Origin: an uncultured Woeseiaceae bacterium
Lineage (GTDB): Bacteria > Pseudomonadota > Gammaproteobacteria > Steroidobacterales > Woeseiaceae
DNA length: 64,000 nt
Assembly: GCA_905480215.1 (NCBI GenBank)
Contig: CAJQPL010000031.1
Span: 1 to 64,000, forward strand
Direction of reading: 5' to 3'
Shown here: one piece after another, positions 40,601 to 49,433 of the stretch
How positions within the stretch are numbered: the first letter of the stretch is position 1
How the letters are laid out: each line of letters opens with the position of its first letter
The notes under the pieces: generated by a model
What the model was told of the DNA's origin: nothing
Database searches by the model: none
The model's input: only the letters and a program-made list of their open reading frames with translations
Position numbers and translations under genes: made by a program

Positions 40601-42571
40601 ATAACTGCACGCGGTGCCTGGGAAGCGGTCAAACGCCATTTCCGCGAGTTTGGCGTGAACACGCAAACGGACCCGTTCACAGTTGCTGGTATCGGCGACA
40701 TGGCTGGTGACGTCTTTGGTAACGGCATGTTGCTGTCACGCAAGATCAAGCTAGTCGCTGCCTTCAACCACAAAAATATTTTTCTCGATCCCGATCCGGA
40801 TATGGAAGCGAGCTATCGCGAACGTCAGCGACTCTTCAGGACGCCGCGCACTGGTTGGGAAGACTACGATAACAGCCTGATTGCAAAGGGCGGCGGCATC
40901 TATTCGCGAGACGCGAAAACAATTCGACTGAGCAAGGAAGTCAGGGCATTGCTCGACGTTGATGCCGCATCGCTGAAACCGGACGAATTGATCAGAGCAA
41001 TCCTCAAGATGCCGGTCGACCTGCTTTGGAATGCTGGTATAGGAACATATGCCAAGGCCAGTCATGAGGGCCATCCCGATGCCAGCGATCGGAGCAACGA
41101 TGCTGTGCGGGTAGATGCCAATGAGCTGCGTTGCAAAGTGATTGGCGAGGGCGGCAATCTGGGCCTCACGCAGCTGGCACGTGTCGAGTACAGCTTGCTT
41201 GGCGGACGTATCAACACCGACTTCATCGACAATTCGGCAGGAGTCGACAGCTCTGACCGCGAGGTCAACATTAAGATCCTGCTAAGCGATGTTGCTGCGA
41301 AAAAACGCATGTCACGTGCTAAACGCAATGTTTTGTTGAAATCGATGACCGACGACGTCGCAAAGCTGGTGGTGCGAAATAATTATCTGCAAACACAATC
41401 GATTAGTATGAGCGAAACTATCTCGGCGGCGAGAATTGACGAAACCGCCCAACTGATCAGCGATCTCGAACGAACTGGCTTGCTCGACCGTGAGATCGAG
41501 TTCCTTCCCGATCAATCTCAGATTGATGAGCGGCGTAAACTAAAACTGGGATTCACTCGTCCTGAGCTGGCAGTTGTCTTGAGCTATGCGAAAATCGATC
41601 TGTACAACGGACTGGTTGAGTCGAAAGAAACCCTGGAAGACTTTCTTGCCATTGACCCGCACCGCTACTTCCCTACTGTTCTACGGCGTCGCTACTCGAA
41701 TTTTCTGGCCGGCCACCGGCTAAGCCGACAAATACTGGCAACATTGGTCGCCAATGATCTGATCAACCGCATGGGGCCTACGTTCGTTAGACGCGTTCAA
41801 CATGATACCGGTGCCAGCATCGTTACCGTGGCACGCGCCTACGAGGTTGCTCGAATTATTTCGCGGGCCGGACCGATCTTTCGAACTATCGAATCGTTGG
41901 ACTACGAAATTCCGGCTAATGCACAAGTTTCGATGATGTTTGAAGTCAGCCGTACATTGCGCCACGTTTGCTATTGGCTTATCGAGCAGTACAACGATGA
42001 TCTGGATATCGTCAAAGCCGTTGACCGCCTGAAAGAAAATATGAGTCGCGTTTATTCCCGTTCATCGACTTATCTGTCTCGCGCAAGTCGTGCGCGAAAT
42101 GAGGCCGCAGAGCAGCATTACACCTCTTTGGGTGTACCGGAAAAACTTGTGCAGCAAATGGCTTTGTTATTGCTGACACGTCCGGCTCTCGACATGGCGG
42201 ATCTTGCGGCAGAACGCGATCGAGACGTACTGGACGCCGCCAGACTATATTCCACCTTCAACGACGAGCTGGAATTGCATTGGCTGCACAACCGCGCTGA
42301 GGATTTGCAGGTCGACGGGCGCTGGCAAGCAATAGCACGCAGCAACTTGCGGGACGAATTTTACCGCTTACGGCGCAAGCTCGCATTCGAATTGCTATCA
42401 AAGCGCACGACCAAGAAGCCCAGTGAAATTGCTGCTGCCTGGCTGAAAAAACATGCTGTGCCTGTCGCTGAGTTCAAGCGCATGATTGAAGAAATGAAAT
42501 TACGCGACGACGTCGATTTTGCTACTCTCACGGTCGCGGCGCAGGAATTGCGCGAGTTAATCGAAACCTAG
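37694..42571 (+). CDS. gdhB: NAD-specific glutamate dehydrogenase, large (about 180 kDa) type
   Basis: 1,625 residues, the length of the large GDH class first known from Streptomyces and Pseudomonas. It interconverts glutamate and 2-oxoglutarate with NAD, mainly in amino-acid catabolism. Long N-terminal regulatory region (ACT-like repeats, about 90-700), catalytic part with [56 protein letters not shown] read across about 920-950, and [17 protein letters not shown], then a helical C-terminus. No truncation or frameshift. The gene is monocistronic or follows marR. The first 17 codons are not conserved-looking; a GTG at 37746 is an alternative start. Confidence 0.96.
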   Translation: [1625 protein letters not shown]

Positions 42572-42627
42572 CTTAGTCATTTTTCGCTAAACCAGGGTTG
42601 TCCTGACAAATAAGAATTGGAGATTTA

Positions 42628-43371
42628 ATGGCCGGCAAACTTGTATTGTGCCGTCACGGACAAAGTGACTGGAACCTGAAGAACCTCTTCACCGGTTGGA
42701 CTGACGTTGACCTGACAGAGAAAGGCGTTCAGGAGGCGATCGATGCCGGAAATCTATTGCACGAGCTAGGCTACGAGTTCGACATTGCCTATACCTCAGT
42801 TTTGAAACGTGCTATCCGAACACTTTGGCTGGTGCAGGATCAGATGGATCAGATGTGGATTCCGGTAATTCGCGACTGGCGCTTGAATGAACGCCACTAT
42901 GGCTCGCTGCAGGGCTTGAACAAAGCAGAAACGGCAGCCAAGTACGGCGAAGAGCAAGTGCATATTTGGCGCCGCAGCTACGACATCCCGCCTCCGGAGA
43001 TTGCGCTTGACGATGAGCGGCATCCTGCTCATGACGTACGCTACAAAGGCATTGACGGACTGCCCGCATCAGAATCATTGGCAACTACCCTCGAGCGAGT
43101 TTTGCCGTGCTGGCATGACGTCATTGCTCCGGACTTGATCGCCGGAAAGAACGTACTAATCGCTGCTCACGGCAATAGTCTGCGCGCATTGGTGAAGATG
43201 CTGGACGATGTTTCTGACGATGAAATTACAGGATTTAATATTCCGACTGGCATACCGCTCGCCTACGAGCTCGACGACGACCTGAAACCGATCTCTCGCG
43301 AATTCCTGGGCGATGCGGATGAAATTGCAAAAGCAGCCGCAGCCGTTGCCGCTCAGGGAAAATCTCACTAA
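42628..43371 (+). CDS. gpmA: 2,3-bisphosphoglycerate-dependent phosphoglycerate mutase
   Basis: 247-residue glycolytic mutase. Phosphohistidine motif [48 protein letters not shown] and [15 protein letters not shown] with the second His. The ATG is preceded by TTGGAGATTTA. Length and all active-site residues are normal. Convergent with the thioesterase gene, six bases apart. Confidence 0.97.
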   Translation: MAGKLVLCRHGQSDWNLKNLFTGWTDVDLTEKGVQEAIDAGNLLHELGYEFDIAYTSVLKRAIRTLWLVQDQMDQMWIPVIRDWRLNERHYGSLQGLNKAETAAKYGEEQVHIWRRSYDIPPPEIALDDERHPAHDVRYKGIDGLPASESLATTLERVLPCWHDVIAPDLIAGKNVLIAAHGNSLRALVKMLDDVSDDEITGFNIPTGIPLAYELDDDLKPISREFLGDADEIAKAAAAVAAQGKSH

Positions 43372-43377
43372 GAGAAG

Positions 43378-44277
43378 TTAGTCCTTACTGCCAGGTTTAG
43401 AACGCGGCTTCCATTCGTCCGACTCAATGACACGCATCAGGCCTTCCTGGGCAGCCGATGCAACCAGCTGGCCATCTTGAGTAAAAAACTCACCTCTGGC
43501 ATAGCCACGCACGCCGGAAGAACTCGGACTATCGGTTGTGTACAACAGCCATTCGTCCACTTTTACCGGGCGATGAAACCATAGCGCGTGATCCAGGCTC
43601 GCCATAATCATGTTGTCGCGCTTGAACGACAGGCCGTGCGGCAACGTCGCAGTACCCAGCAATTCGTAGTCGGAAACATAGGTCAGAAGATTCTGGTGCA
43701 GAATCGGGTCATCCGGCAGCTTGTCTGCTGCCCGAATCCAGACGTGCCGCTGCGGCACCAGTTTTTGCGGTGTTTCGAAATTGACCGGATTGACGTGGCG
43801 AAATTCGAATGGCCGGTCATGCGTCATATATCGCCTTAGTTTCAGGGGGATGTGCTCGAGCATATCCTTGGCGATGTCGGTCACGTCTTTGAGTCCATCG
43901 GGACCGGGAATATCAGGCATCGCCACTTGATGTTCCAGGCCGTCTTCCGGCGATTGGAATGATGCAGCCAGGTTTAGTATCGGTCGGCCATGTTGAATCG
44001 CAACGACACGACGGTTTGAGAAGCTGCCACCATCTCTTGAGCGATCCACCTCATAGATTATGGGGGATGTAGCGTCTCCGCGACGCAGAAAGTATGCGTG
44101 CAAGGAATGTGCAACTCGATTGTCAACGGTGTACTGAGCGGCCGACAAGGCCTGGCCGATAACCTGTCCACCGAACACCTGCGGGCTGCCAATATCACGA
44201 CTGTCGCCGCGAAAAATATTATCTTCGATGCGTTCGAGGACTAACAGCCCGATCAGGTCTTCAAGTACTGGGTGCAT
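43378..44277 (-). CDS. tesB: Acyl-CoA thioesterase II (TesB type)
   Basis: 299-residue double hot-dog thioesterase that hydrolyses acyl-CoA to free acid and CoA. FGGQVIGQALSAAQYTV, HSLHAYFLRRGD, YEVDRSRDGGSFSNRRVVAIQHG, and the second hot-dog SLDHALWFHRP with catalytic Asp, and TDSPSSSGVRGYARGEFF. Length is typical. It overlaps nothing and follows the SDR gene by five bases on the same strand. Confidence 0.93.
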   Translation of the reverse strand: MHPVLEDLIGLLVLERIEDNIFRGDSRDIGSPQVFGGQVIGQALSAAQYTVDNRVAHSLHAYFLRRGDATSPIIYEVDRSRDGGSFSNRRVVAIQHGRPILNLAASFQSPEDGLEHQVAMPDIPGPDGLKDVTDIAKDMLEHIPLKLRRYMTHDRPFEFRHVNPVNFETPQKLVPQRHVWIRAADKLPDDPILHQNLLTYVSDYELLGTATLPHGLSFKRDNMIMASLDHALWFHRPVKVDEWLLYTTDSPSSSGVRGYARGEFFTQDGQLVASAAQEGLMRVIESDEWKPRSKPGSKD

Positions 44278-44282
44278 AAAAT

Positions 44283-45032
44283 TTAGTCGCCTGTGCGACC
44301 ACCATCGACGGCAATTCCCGTGCCACTAACAAAATCCGCGTCGTTGCTGGCGAGAAATAACACGACCTTGGCAATATCGACAGGCTCACCCAATCGCTTC
44401 GCGGCTGACTGCTTTATACAGTGATCCCTAAGGGCGATGTCCTTGCGGAACACATCACGGCTATCGGGCGTCATGACGCCACCTGGTTGAACGCAGTTTG
44501 CGGTGATGCCAAATTCGCCAACCTCAATCGCCAGCGCACGAGTCAGATCCAGGAGGTCTTGCTCTGCCTGTTCACAATCCGCATTGGCATCCGCGGCAAA
44601 GGTGCTGCGCAGAAAACCCATATTGATTATCCGCCCCGCCGGACTTTTCTTTAGATACGGCAGGACCGCACGGCAAGTCGATAGCGTCAGTGCAGCGCGA
44701 GATTGTAATAGTCGTTCAAGATCGTCATCCGCCGCCGGCATCGGCGCACTGAACGCGATCGGGAAATCGTTGACCAGAATATCAATGCCGCCCAGAGTAT
44801 CGGCGGCCTCTTGGATCAAGGCTGGCATTTGATCGGCGTCGACAAGGTTGGCCGACAAACCAGTAATGCCCTTGACGGCCGCAAAGTGTTGCTCAACACC
44901 ACTGTTCTTCGTATCAACAGCCAAAACCGTTGCGCCGTGCTTGACCAGTGTACGAGCAGAGGCCTCGCCAATGCCGCTACCGGCACTTAGTACCGCCGCG
45001 TTAAGCCCGTAGAGTCTAAGGGGATCGCCCAT
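44283..45032 (-). CDS. SDR-fold protein lacking the catalytic tetrad (pseudoenzyme candidate)
   Basis: 249 residues with an SDR Rossmann fold from end to end: nucleotide loop SAGSGIGEA, DILVNDFP, LDLTRALAIEVGEFGITANCVQPGGVMTP and a C-terminal SGTGIAVDGG. Where active SDRs have Asn (NNAG), Ser, and YxxxK, this has NDFP, INMGF (136-140) and Cys153-EQA-Glu157. The catalytic Tyr, Lys and Ser are therefore all replaced. Cofactor binding looks intact but hydride transfer by the usual mechanism should not work. Five bases upstream of tesB, so co-expressed. A regulatory or binding role is possible. Confidence 0.85.
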   Translation of the reverse strand: MGDPLRLYGLNAAVLSAGSGIGEASARTLVKHGATVLAVDTKNSGVEQHFAAVKGITGLSANLVDADQMPALIQEAADTLGGIDILVNDFPIAFSAPMPAADDDLERLLQSRAALTLSTCRAVLPYLKKSPAGRIINMGFLRSTFAADANADCEQAEQDLLDLTRALAIEVGEFGITANCVQPGGVMTPDSRDVFRKDIALRDHCIKQSAAKRLGEPVDIAKVVLFLASNDADFVSGTGIAVDGGRTGD

Positions 45033-45119
45033 CCAGCTTCCTTCTTTGTTATCTATTCAAATGAAACCCACTCTCACGAAATTGACCTCCAATTCGTAAG
45101 ACCGTGGACCGATTCTAAC

Positions 45120-45138
45120 GCGTATCTATATGATACGC
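45120..45138. promoter_or_regulatory. Perfect 19-base palindrome upstream of cysteine synthase
   Basis: GCGTATC-TATAT-GATACGC, in the 346-base gap between two divergent genes (SDR start 45032, cysteine synthase start 45379). Shape and size fit a dimeric regulator site; no regulator is identified. The rest of the gap holds a 26-codon reading frame and nothing else I recognise. Confidence 0.45.
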
Positions 45139-45173
45139 TGCAACAATACTGCTGACCGAATTTTGAGGTCCCA

Positions 45174-45254
45174 ATGTCCGACAGCACTTTGAATCTGGGC
45201 TACAAAAATCGCTGTATGCTCAGAGAGAAGACTTGCAGGTGGCAAATGAAATAA
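45174..45254 (+). CDS. Possible 26-codon leader peptide before the cysteine synthase fusion
   Basis: An ATG with GAGG five bases upstream opens a 26-codon frame (MSDSTLNLGYKN...). It has Cys codons at positions 14 and 21 and ends TAA, 124 bases before the main start. Cysteine codons in a leader before a cysteine-synthesis gene suggest translational attenuation, but two isolated codons are weak evidence and no alternative hairpins are obvious. It may be chance. Confidence 0.25.
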   Translation: MSDSTLNLGYKNRCMLREKTCRWQMK

Positions 45255-45378
45255 TGGCTAACGACTGCTGAATTCAACGATGAATAGACGTTAAATTCGA
45301 ATGCTCAGGGAGCGGTCAGGACCCTGTATCAAGCAAGCCGTGTCGCTACAACATCAAAAACATACGCAGGTGATAACG

Positions 45379-46878
45379 ATGCTCTACTCGAATATTCTGG
45401 AAACCGTTGGCAATACGCCGATCGTCAAACTCAACAAGATCGGCCCACAAGACGTCAATATCTACGTCAAAATCGAGTCTTTTAACCCAATGGGTTCGGT
45501 GAAAGACCGACTGGCGAAGAACGTCATCGAACAAGCCGAGGCTGACGGCACACTTAAGCCTGGCCAAACCGTCATTGAGGCGACTAGCGGCAACACCGGC
45601 ATTGGGCTCGCGATGGTCTGTGCCGCCAAGGGCTATCCGCTGGTAGTTGTTATGGCTGAGAGCTTCAGCATTGAGCGTCGCAGGATGATGCGCTTCCTGG
45701 GTGCCAAGGTGGTACTAACGCCAGCCTCGTTGAAAGGCAGTGGCATGCTCGCGAAGGCCACGGAACTGGCTGAGAAACACGGCTGGTTTCTGGTCAGGCA
45801 GTTTGAAAACGAAGCCAACGCGGACGCTCATTCAAAAACCACAGCGCCAGAAATACTCGGTGCTTTCGCTGATCGTAAACTCGACTACTGGGTTAGCGGA
45901 TTCGGAACGGGTGGGACGCTAAAGGGCGTTGCACGCGTATTGAAAGAGAAAAGCCCGCATACAATGATTGTGGTCTGCGAACCGGACAACTCTCCTATTC
46001 TTGGCAGTGGCATTCCGCAGGACCGCCTCAATGACGGCACACCAAAAGACAGCCATCCTCTGTTTCGACCGCACTTGATGCAAGGCTGGAGTCCAGACTT
46101 TATTCCAAAGTTGGCAGAAGATGTCGTTAGCGCGAAGTTGATAGACAGCATTGTTCCGATAAACGGCAATGATGCCCTTAGACTGTCCCGCGAGCTTGCA
46201 ACACAGGAAGGTATCTTCGTTGGCATCTCGGGCGGCGCAACACTCGCCGGTGCCACCGCTGTTGCAGAAAAAGCGAAGCCCGGATCGAACGTGTTATGCA
46301 TGCTACCGGACACGGGTGAGCGCTACCTGAGTACGCCATTGTTTGACGATATTCCCGCTGACATGACAGAAGAAGAACATGATATCGCGCGCTCGACGCC
46401 GAACTATAGATTCGACTCGCCGCCGCCTGCGCCGCCGCAGGATGCAGTGCAAGAGGACGAGGACGAGGCACCGCTATTGGTTGAGGAAGACGCGAGAGAA
46501 TTTCTCAACACTATTACTCACGACGACGAGCAACCGGTTGTTGTGTTTTCACTGGAATGGTGCGAATTCTCATGGTCGGCGCGGAAAATGTTAGCGCACT
46601 ACGACATTCCGTATCGAGCTGTCGATCTCGACTCGGTTGCCTACCAGGAAGGCAATCGCGGCGGCAAGATTCGCGCAGCTATTCAGGAACAAACAGGATT
46701 AAAGACTGTTCCGCAAATCTATATTGGAGGCATACATGTCGGCGGTGCGACGGAGCTTTTTGATGCCGCTAAAGATGGTTCGATGGCGAAGTTGCTGAAG
46801 GAAAATAATGTCGCCTGGTCTGAGTCTGAAAATCACGACCCGTACACATTCCTCCCGGACTGGCTGCATGCACGCTAG
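45379..46878 (+). CDS. Cysteine synthase fused to a glutaredoxin domain
   Basis: 499 residues. Residues 1-325 are a PLP cysteine synthase / cystathionine beta-synthase-like domain: LYSNILETVGNTPIVKL, PLP Lys42 in NPMGSVKDR, ATSGNTGIGLA, SGFGTGGTLKG. A Pro/acidic linker (about 344-372) leads to a glutaredoxin fold (385-480) with EWCEFS (Cys395, Ser398), TVPQIYIGG and GGATELFD. The active site is CxxS, as in monothiol glutaredoxins. Start ATG 45379 begins the family N-terminus; the frame is open upstream to 45301. Likely makes cysteine from an O-acylserine; the glutaredoxin could handle glutathione or persulfide. The donor could come from the MetX-type enzyme at 8.4 kb. Confidence 0.93.
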   Translation: MLYSNILETVGNTPIVKLNKIGPQDVNIYVKIESFNPMGSVKDRLAKNVIEQAEADGTLKPGQTVIEATSGNTGIGLAMVCAAKGYPLVVVMAESFSIERRRMMRFLGAKVVLTPASLKGSGMLAKATELAEKHGWFLVRQFENEANADAHSKTTAPEILGAFADRKLDYWVSGFGTGGTLKGVARVLKEKSPHTMIVVCEPDNSPILGSGIPQDRLNDGTPKDSHPLFRPHLMQGWSPDFIPKLAEDVVSAKLIDSIVPINGNDALRLSRELATQEGIFVGISGGATLAGATAVAEKAKPGSNVLCMLPDTGERYLSTPLFDDIPADMTEEEHDIARSTPNYRFDSPPPAPPQDAVQEDEDEAPLLVEEDAREFLNTITHDDEQPVVVFSLEWCEFSWSARKMLAHYDIPYRAVDLDSVAYQEGNRGGKIRAAIQEQTGLKTVPQIYIGGIHVGGATELFDAAKDGSMAKLLKENNVAWSESENHDPYTFLPDWLHAR

Positions 46879-46969
46879 GCCTCAGTTTCGTTCGTCCAAG
46901 AGCGACCCTTAAGTGAAAGTTTTATTCTCAACCAACGCATATGCGCGCTACACAGGCATCGACTGAACC

Positions 46970-47512
46970 ATGAAGGATCTACAAACTCTTGCAAATATTG
47001 GTGAGATCATCGGTGCAATCACCGTAGTCCTGTCTCTAATCTATGTTGCTGTCCAAATACGCCAAAGCACACAAGCTCAAAGAACGGAGAATTACTCTCG
47101 GGCTACGGATCGTTTAGCAGCGTTGCAATCGTTGTTGAGTCAGGACGATGAGTTTTCGACGATCTTTTCAAGAGGAGTCTTAGATACTACGAAACTTACT
47201 GCGCAACAAAGAATACGATTCACCTGGTCTTTGTATGAAGCTTTTGGTGCATTTGAGTTTATGTTTCATGCTTCGGAAACCGATTCAATACCGGCAGAGG
47301 TATGGGGACGCTGGTCGGCGGCAGTGGCTTGGTGGCTAAGCTTTCCGGGTGTCCAGAATTGGTGGGCAGCAAGACCGATACCCTTTACGGGTAGTTTTAC
47401 GTCGTTTGTGGAGTCATTGCTTGAAGACAACCCAACGAACGTCGATTCAACGCGGCGCTTTAATGAGTTTATTTCTAACGGTGGAATTGAGAGCCCTCAC
47501 AAAGATTGCTAA
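46970..47512 (+). CDS. Small single-pass membrane protein of unknown function
   Basis: 180 residues I do not recognise beyond a general type seen in marine bacteria. One N-terminal membrane helix (LANIGEIIGAITVVLSLIYVAV, about 6-27) followed by a polar, helical cytosolic or periplasmic domain with several tryptophans (VWGRWSAAVAWWLSFPGVQNWW). No catalytic motif. It stands alone between the cysteine synthase fusion and an M20 peptidase, same strand, 91 bases after the former. Confidence 0.75.
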   Translation: MKDLQTLANIGEIIGAITVVLSLIYVAVQIRQSTQAQRTENYSRATDRLAALQSLLSQDDEFSTIFSRGVLDTTKLTAQQRIRFTWSLYEAFGAFEFMFHASETDSIPAEVWGRWSAAVAWWLSFPGVQNWWAARPIPFTGSFTSFVESLLEDNPTNVDSTRRFNEFISNGGIESPHKDC

Positions 47513-47544
47513 ACCTATAACTATTTTCCTGGGTAATGTTCCTT

Positions 47545-48921
47545 ATGAAGAAGCTCGTTTTCACTGCCATCGCTAGCACGCTGCTTGTTCAGACGATGAG
47601 TCTCCATGCACAGGACACACCGCTAGATCGGCTACGTACCTATTTGCAGGTCGACACTGTCAATCCGCCCGGTAATGAAACACGCGGCGTTGCGTTCTTC
47701 AGTAAAATTCTTGACGCGGAAGGAATACGCTATGAAACAGCTGAGTCTGCCCCCGGTCGCGGAAATATATGGGCGCGACTAGAGGGTGGCGATGAGCCAG
47801 GACTGATCTTGCTGCACCACATGGACGTTGTACCTGCCACGGCATCGGAATGGGACACCGATCCGCTGACGGCAGTGACGCAGGATGGCTATGTCTTCGG
47901 ACGCGGCGCTGTGGACGCGAAGTCTTTGGGAATACTGCATCTCGAGGCATTTTTGGCCCTGCATAGGAGCGGGCAACGTCCTGATCGCGATGTCATATTT
48001 ATGGCAACGGCGGACGAAGAGGCCGGCGGATTGTTTGGTGCCGGCTGGCTCATCGATAATCGCCCCGAAATTTTCGAAAACGCCGGCTACCTATTGAACG
48101 AGGGTGGCTACGGACTCGAAGCAGATGGACGAATCCTGTTCAAAATCGAGTTGGCGCAAAAACGCCCTTTTTGGCTGCGATTGACCGCAACCGACGAGCC
48201 TGGCCATGGATCTATGCCGCAGTCGACGTCCGCCCCAACTCGCTTGATTCAGGCGCTGAACAGGATATATGAAACGCCCTTCGAGCCACGCGTAGTCGAA
48301 CCCGTTCAAAGAATGTTCGAGGCCATCGCTGCGCAGGCCGGACCTGCATGGCAGGATGAGCTTCTGAACATCCATGAGGCTGTAAAGGACCCGGAATTCT
48401 TGCGGCGCTTCCAGGCGGATAGACCCGACCTTCATGCGCTAATCCGCAACACATGTTCGATAACCATGCTGGTGGGTAGTGAGAAGATTAATGTCGTCCC
48501 GCCGGTAGCCAGTGCGGAGCTCGACTGCCGGATCCTTCCGGATCAGGATGCCCAACAATTCCTCGGAGAGATCGCGTCTCGGGTAAATGATGAGCATATC
48601 CGTATAGAGGAAATAATGCTTTTCGGCGCGGCTGAATCGAGCGCGGATACGGAGCTTTTTCACCTCTTGGAAGACGTGACAAAACGGCATTATTCGGTGA
48701 CCAAAGTAATACCGGCTGTGTCAACGGGCTTCACCGACAGCCACTTTTTCCGGGATATCGGGATCACCAGCTATGGTTATTCTCCGCTAGTCATACGTAA
48801 AGATCACCTCGCAGGCGTCCACGGCAACAACGAGCGTATTGGCATTGATACGTTCGAACGAGGCGTTGAAATGATGACCGAGATAGTTAGCCGATTTGTG
48901 TCTTCGCATTCTGGCGAGTGA
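47545..48921 (+). CDS. Exported M20 family metallopeptidase
   Basis: 458 residues. Signal peptide MKKLVFTAIASTLLVQTMSLHAQ; ATG 47545 is preferred over an in-frame ATG three codons upstream. M20 metal-binding motifs: LHHMDVVPA, GRGAVDAKSLGI, ATADEEAGG and a late His in VHGNNE. The domain with the dimerisation lid follows ATDEPGHGSMP. M20 enzymes cut peptides or N-acyl amino acids; the pattern is close to the carboxypeptidase/PM20D1 group. Periplasmic, so likely nutrient scavenging. Convergent with the MaoC gene. Confidence 0.9.
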   Translation: MKKLVFTAIASTLLVQTMSLHAQDTPLDRLRTYLQVDTVNPPGNETRGVAFFSKILDAEGIRYETAESAPGRGNIWARLEGGDEPGLILLHHMDVVPATASEWDTDPLTAVTQDGYVFGRGAVDAKSLGILHLEAFLALHRSGQRPDRDVIFMATADEEAGGLFGAGWLIDNRPEIFENAGYLLNEGGYGLEADGRILFKIELAQKRPFWLRLTATDEPGHGSMPQSTSAPTRLIQALNRIYETPFEPRVVEPVQRMFEAIAAQAGPAWQDELLNIHEAVKDPEFLRRFQADRPDLHALIRNTCSITMLVGSEKINVVPPVASAELDCRILPDQDAQQFLGEIASRVNDEHIRIEEIMLFGAAESSADTELFHLLEDVTKRHYSVTKVIPAVSTGFTDSHFFRDIGITSYGYSPLVIRKDHLAGVHGNNERIGIDTFERGVEMMTEIVSRFVSSHSGE

Positions 48922-48952
48922 GGAATGAGCCTAGTCGCAGGAGCGGCAGACT

Positions 48953-49423
48953 CTACGACTCTTCTTCGTTAAAGAAATACATTCCGAGCGTTTCGGCAAC
49001 GCACGCGGGCTTGCGCTGACCTTCGACTTCAATTCGGATTTCGGAGGTCAACAGCAGTGCACCTGCGCGCTTACGCGCTTGCAACACCGTCGCGCGAGCT
49101 CGAAGTCGAGAGCCTACTGGTACCGGTGCATAGAATCGCACTTTGTTCAGACCAAAGTTAATCGCCCTGGCGAGGTTTTTGACCTCAACGAATTTGCCCG
49201 TTAACGCGGGGATCAGAGCCAGGGTCAAATAGCCGTGCGCAATGGTTTTTCCATCGGGCATTTCCTGCGCCGCTCGCTCGGTATCAACGTGAATCCATTG
49301 ATGATCGGTGGTTGCTTCAGCGAACTGATCGATACGGTGTTGGTCAATGACCGCCCAATCCGAAAGGCCGACTTCCTGTCCCTCAAGCGCCTTCGCATCT
49401 TCGATCGAGTTAATTATTTGCAA
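48953..49423 (-). CDS. MaoC-type (R)-hydratase / hot-dog protein
   Basis: 156 residues from a TTG at 49423 with AGGGG eight bases upstream. The open frame reaches 49657 but overlaps moaE in another frame, so the upstream part is not coding for this gene. Hydratase motif DHQWIHVDTERA with catalytic Asp-His, and IAHGYLTLALIP; C-terminal ETLGMYFFNEE. Similar to R-specific enoyl-CoA hydratases. It follows moaE by ten bases although its job is in acyl-CoA chemistry; it may simply ride the operon. Confidence 0.88.
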   Translation of the reverse strand: MQIINSIEDAKALEGQEVGLSDWAVIDQHRIDQFAEATTDHQWIHVDTERAAQEMPDGKTIAHGYLTLALIPALTGKFVEVKNLARAINFGLNKVRFYAPVPVGSRLRARATVLQARKRAGALLLTSEIRIEVEGQRKPACVAETLGMYFFNEEES

Positions 49424-49433
49424 GCCAATACCC

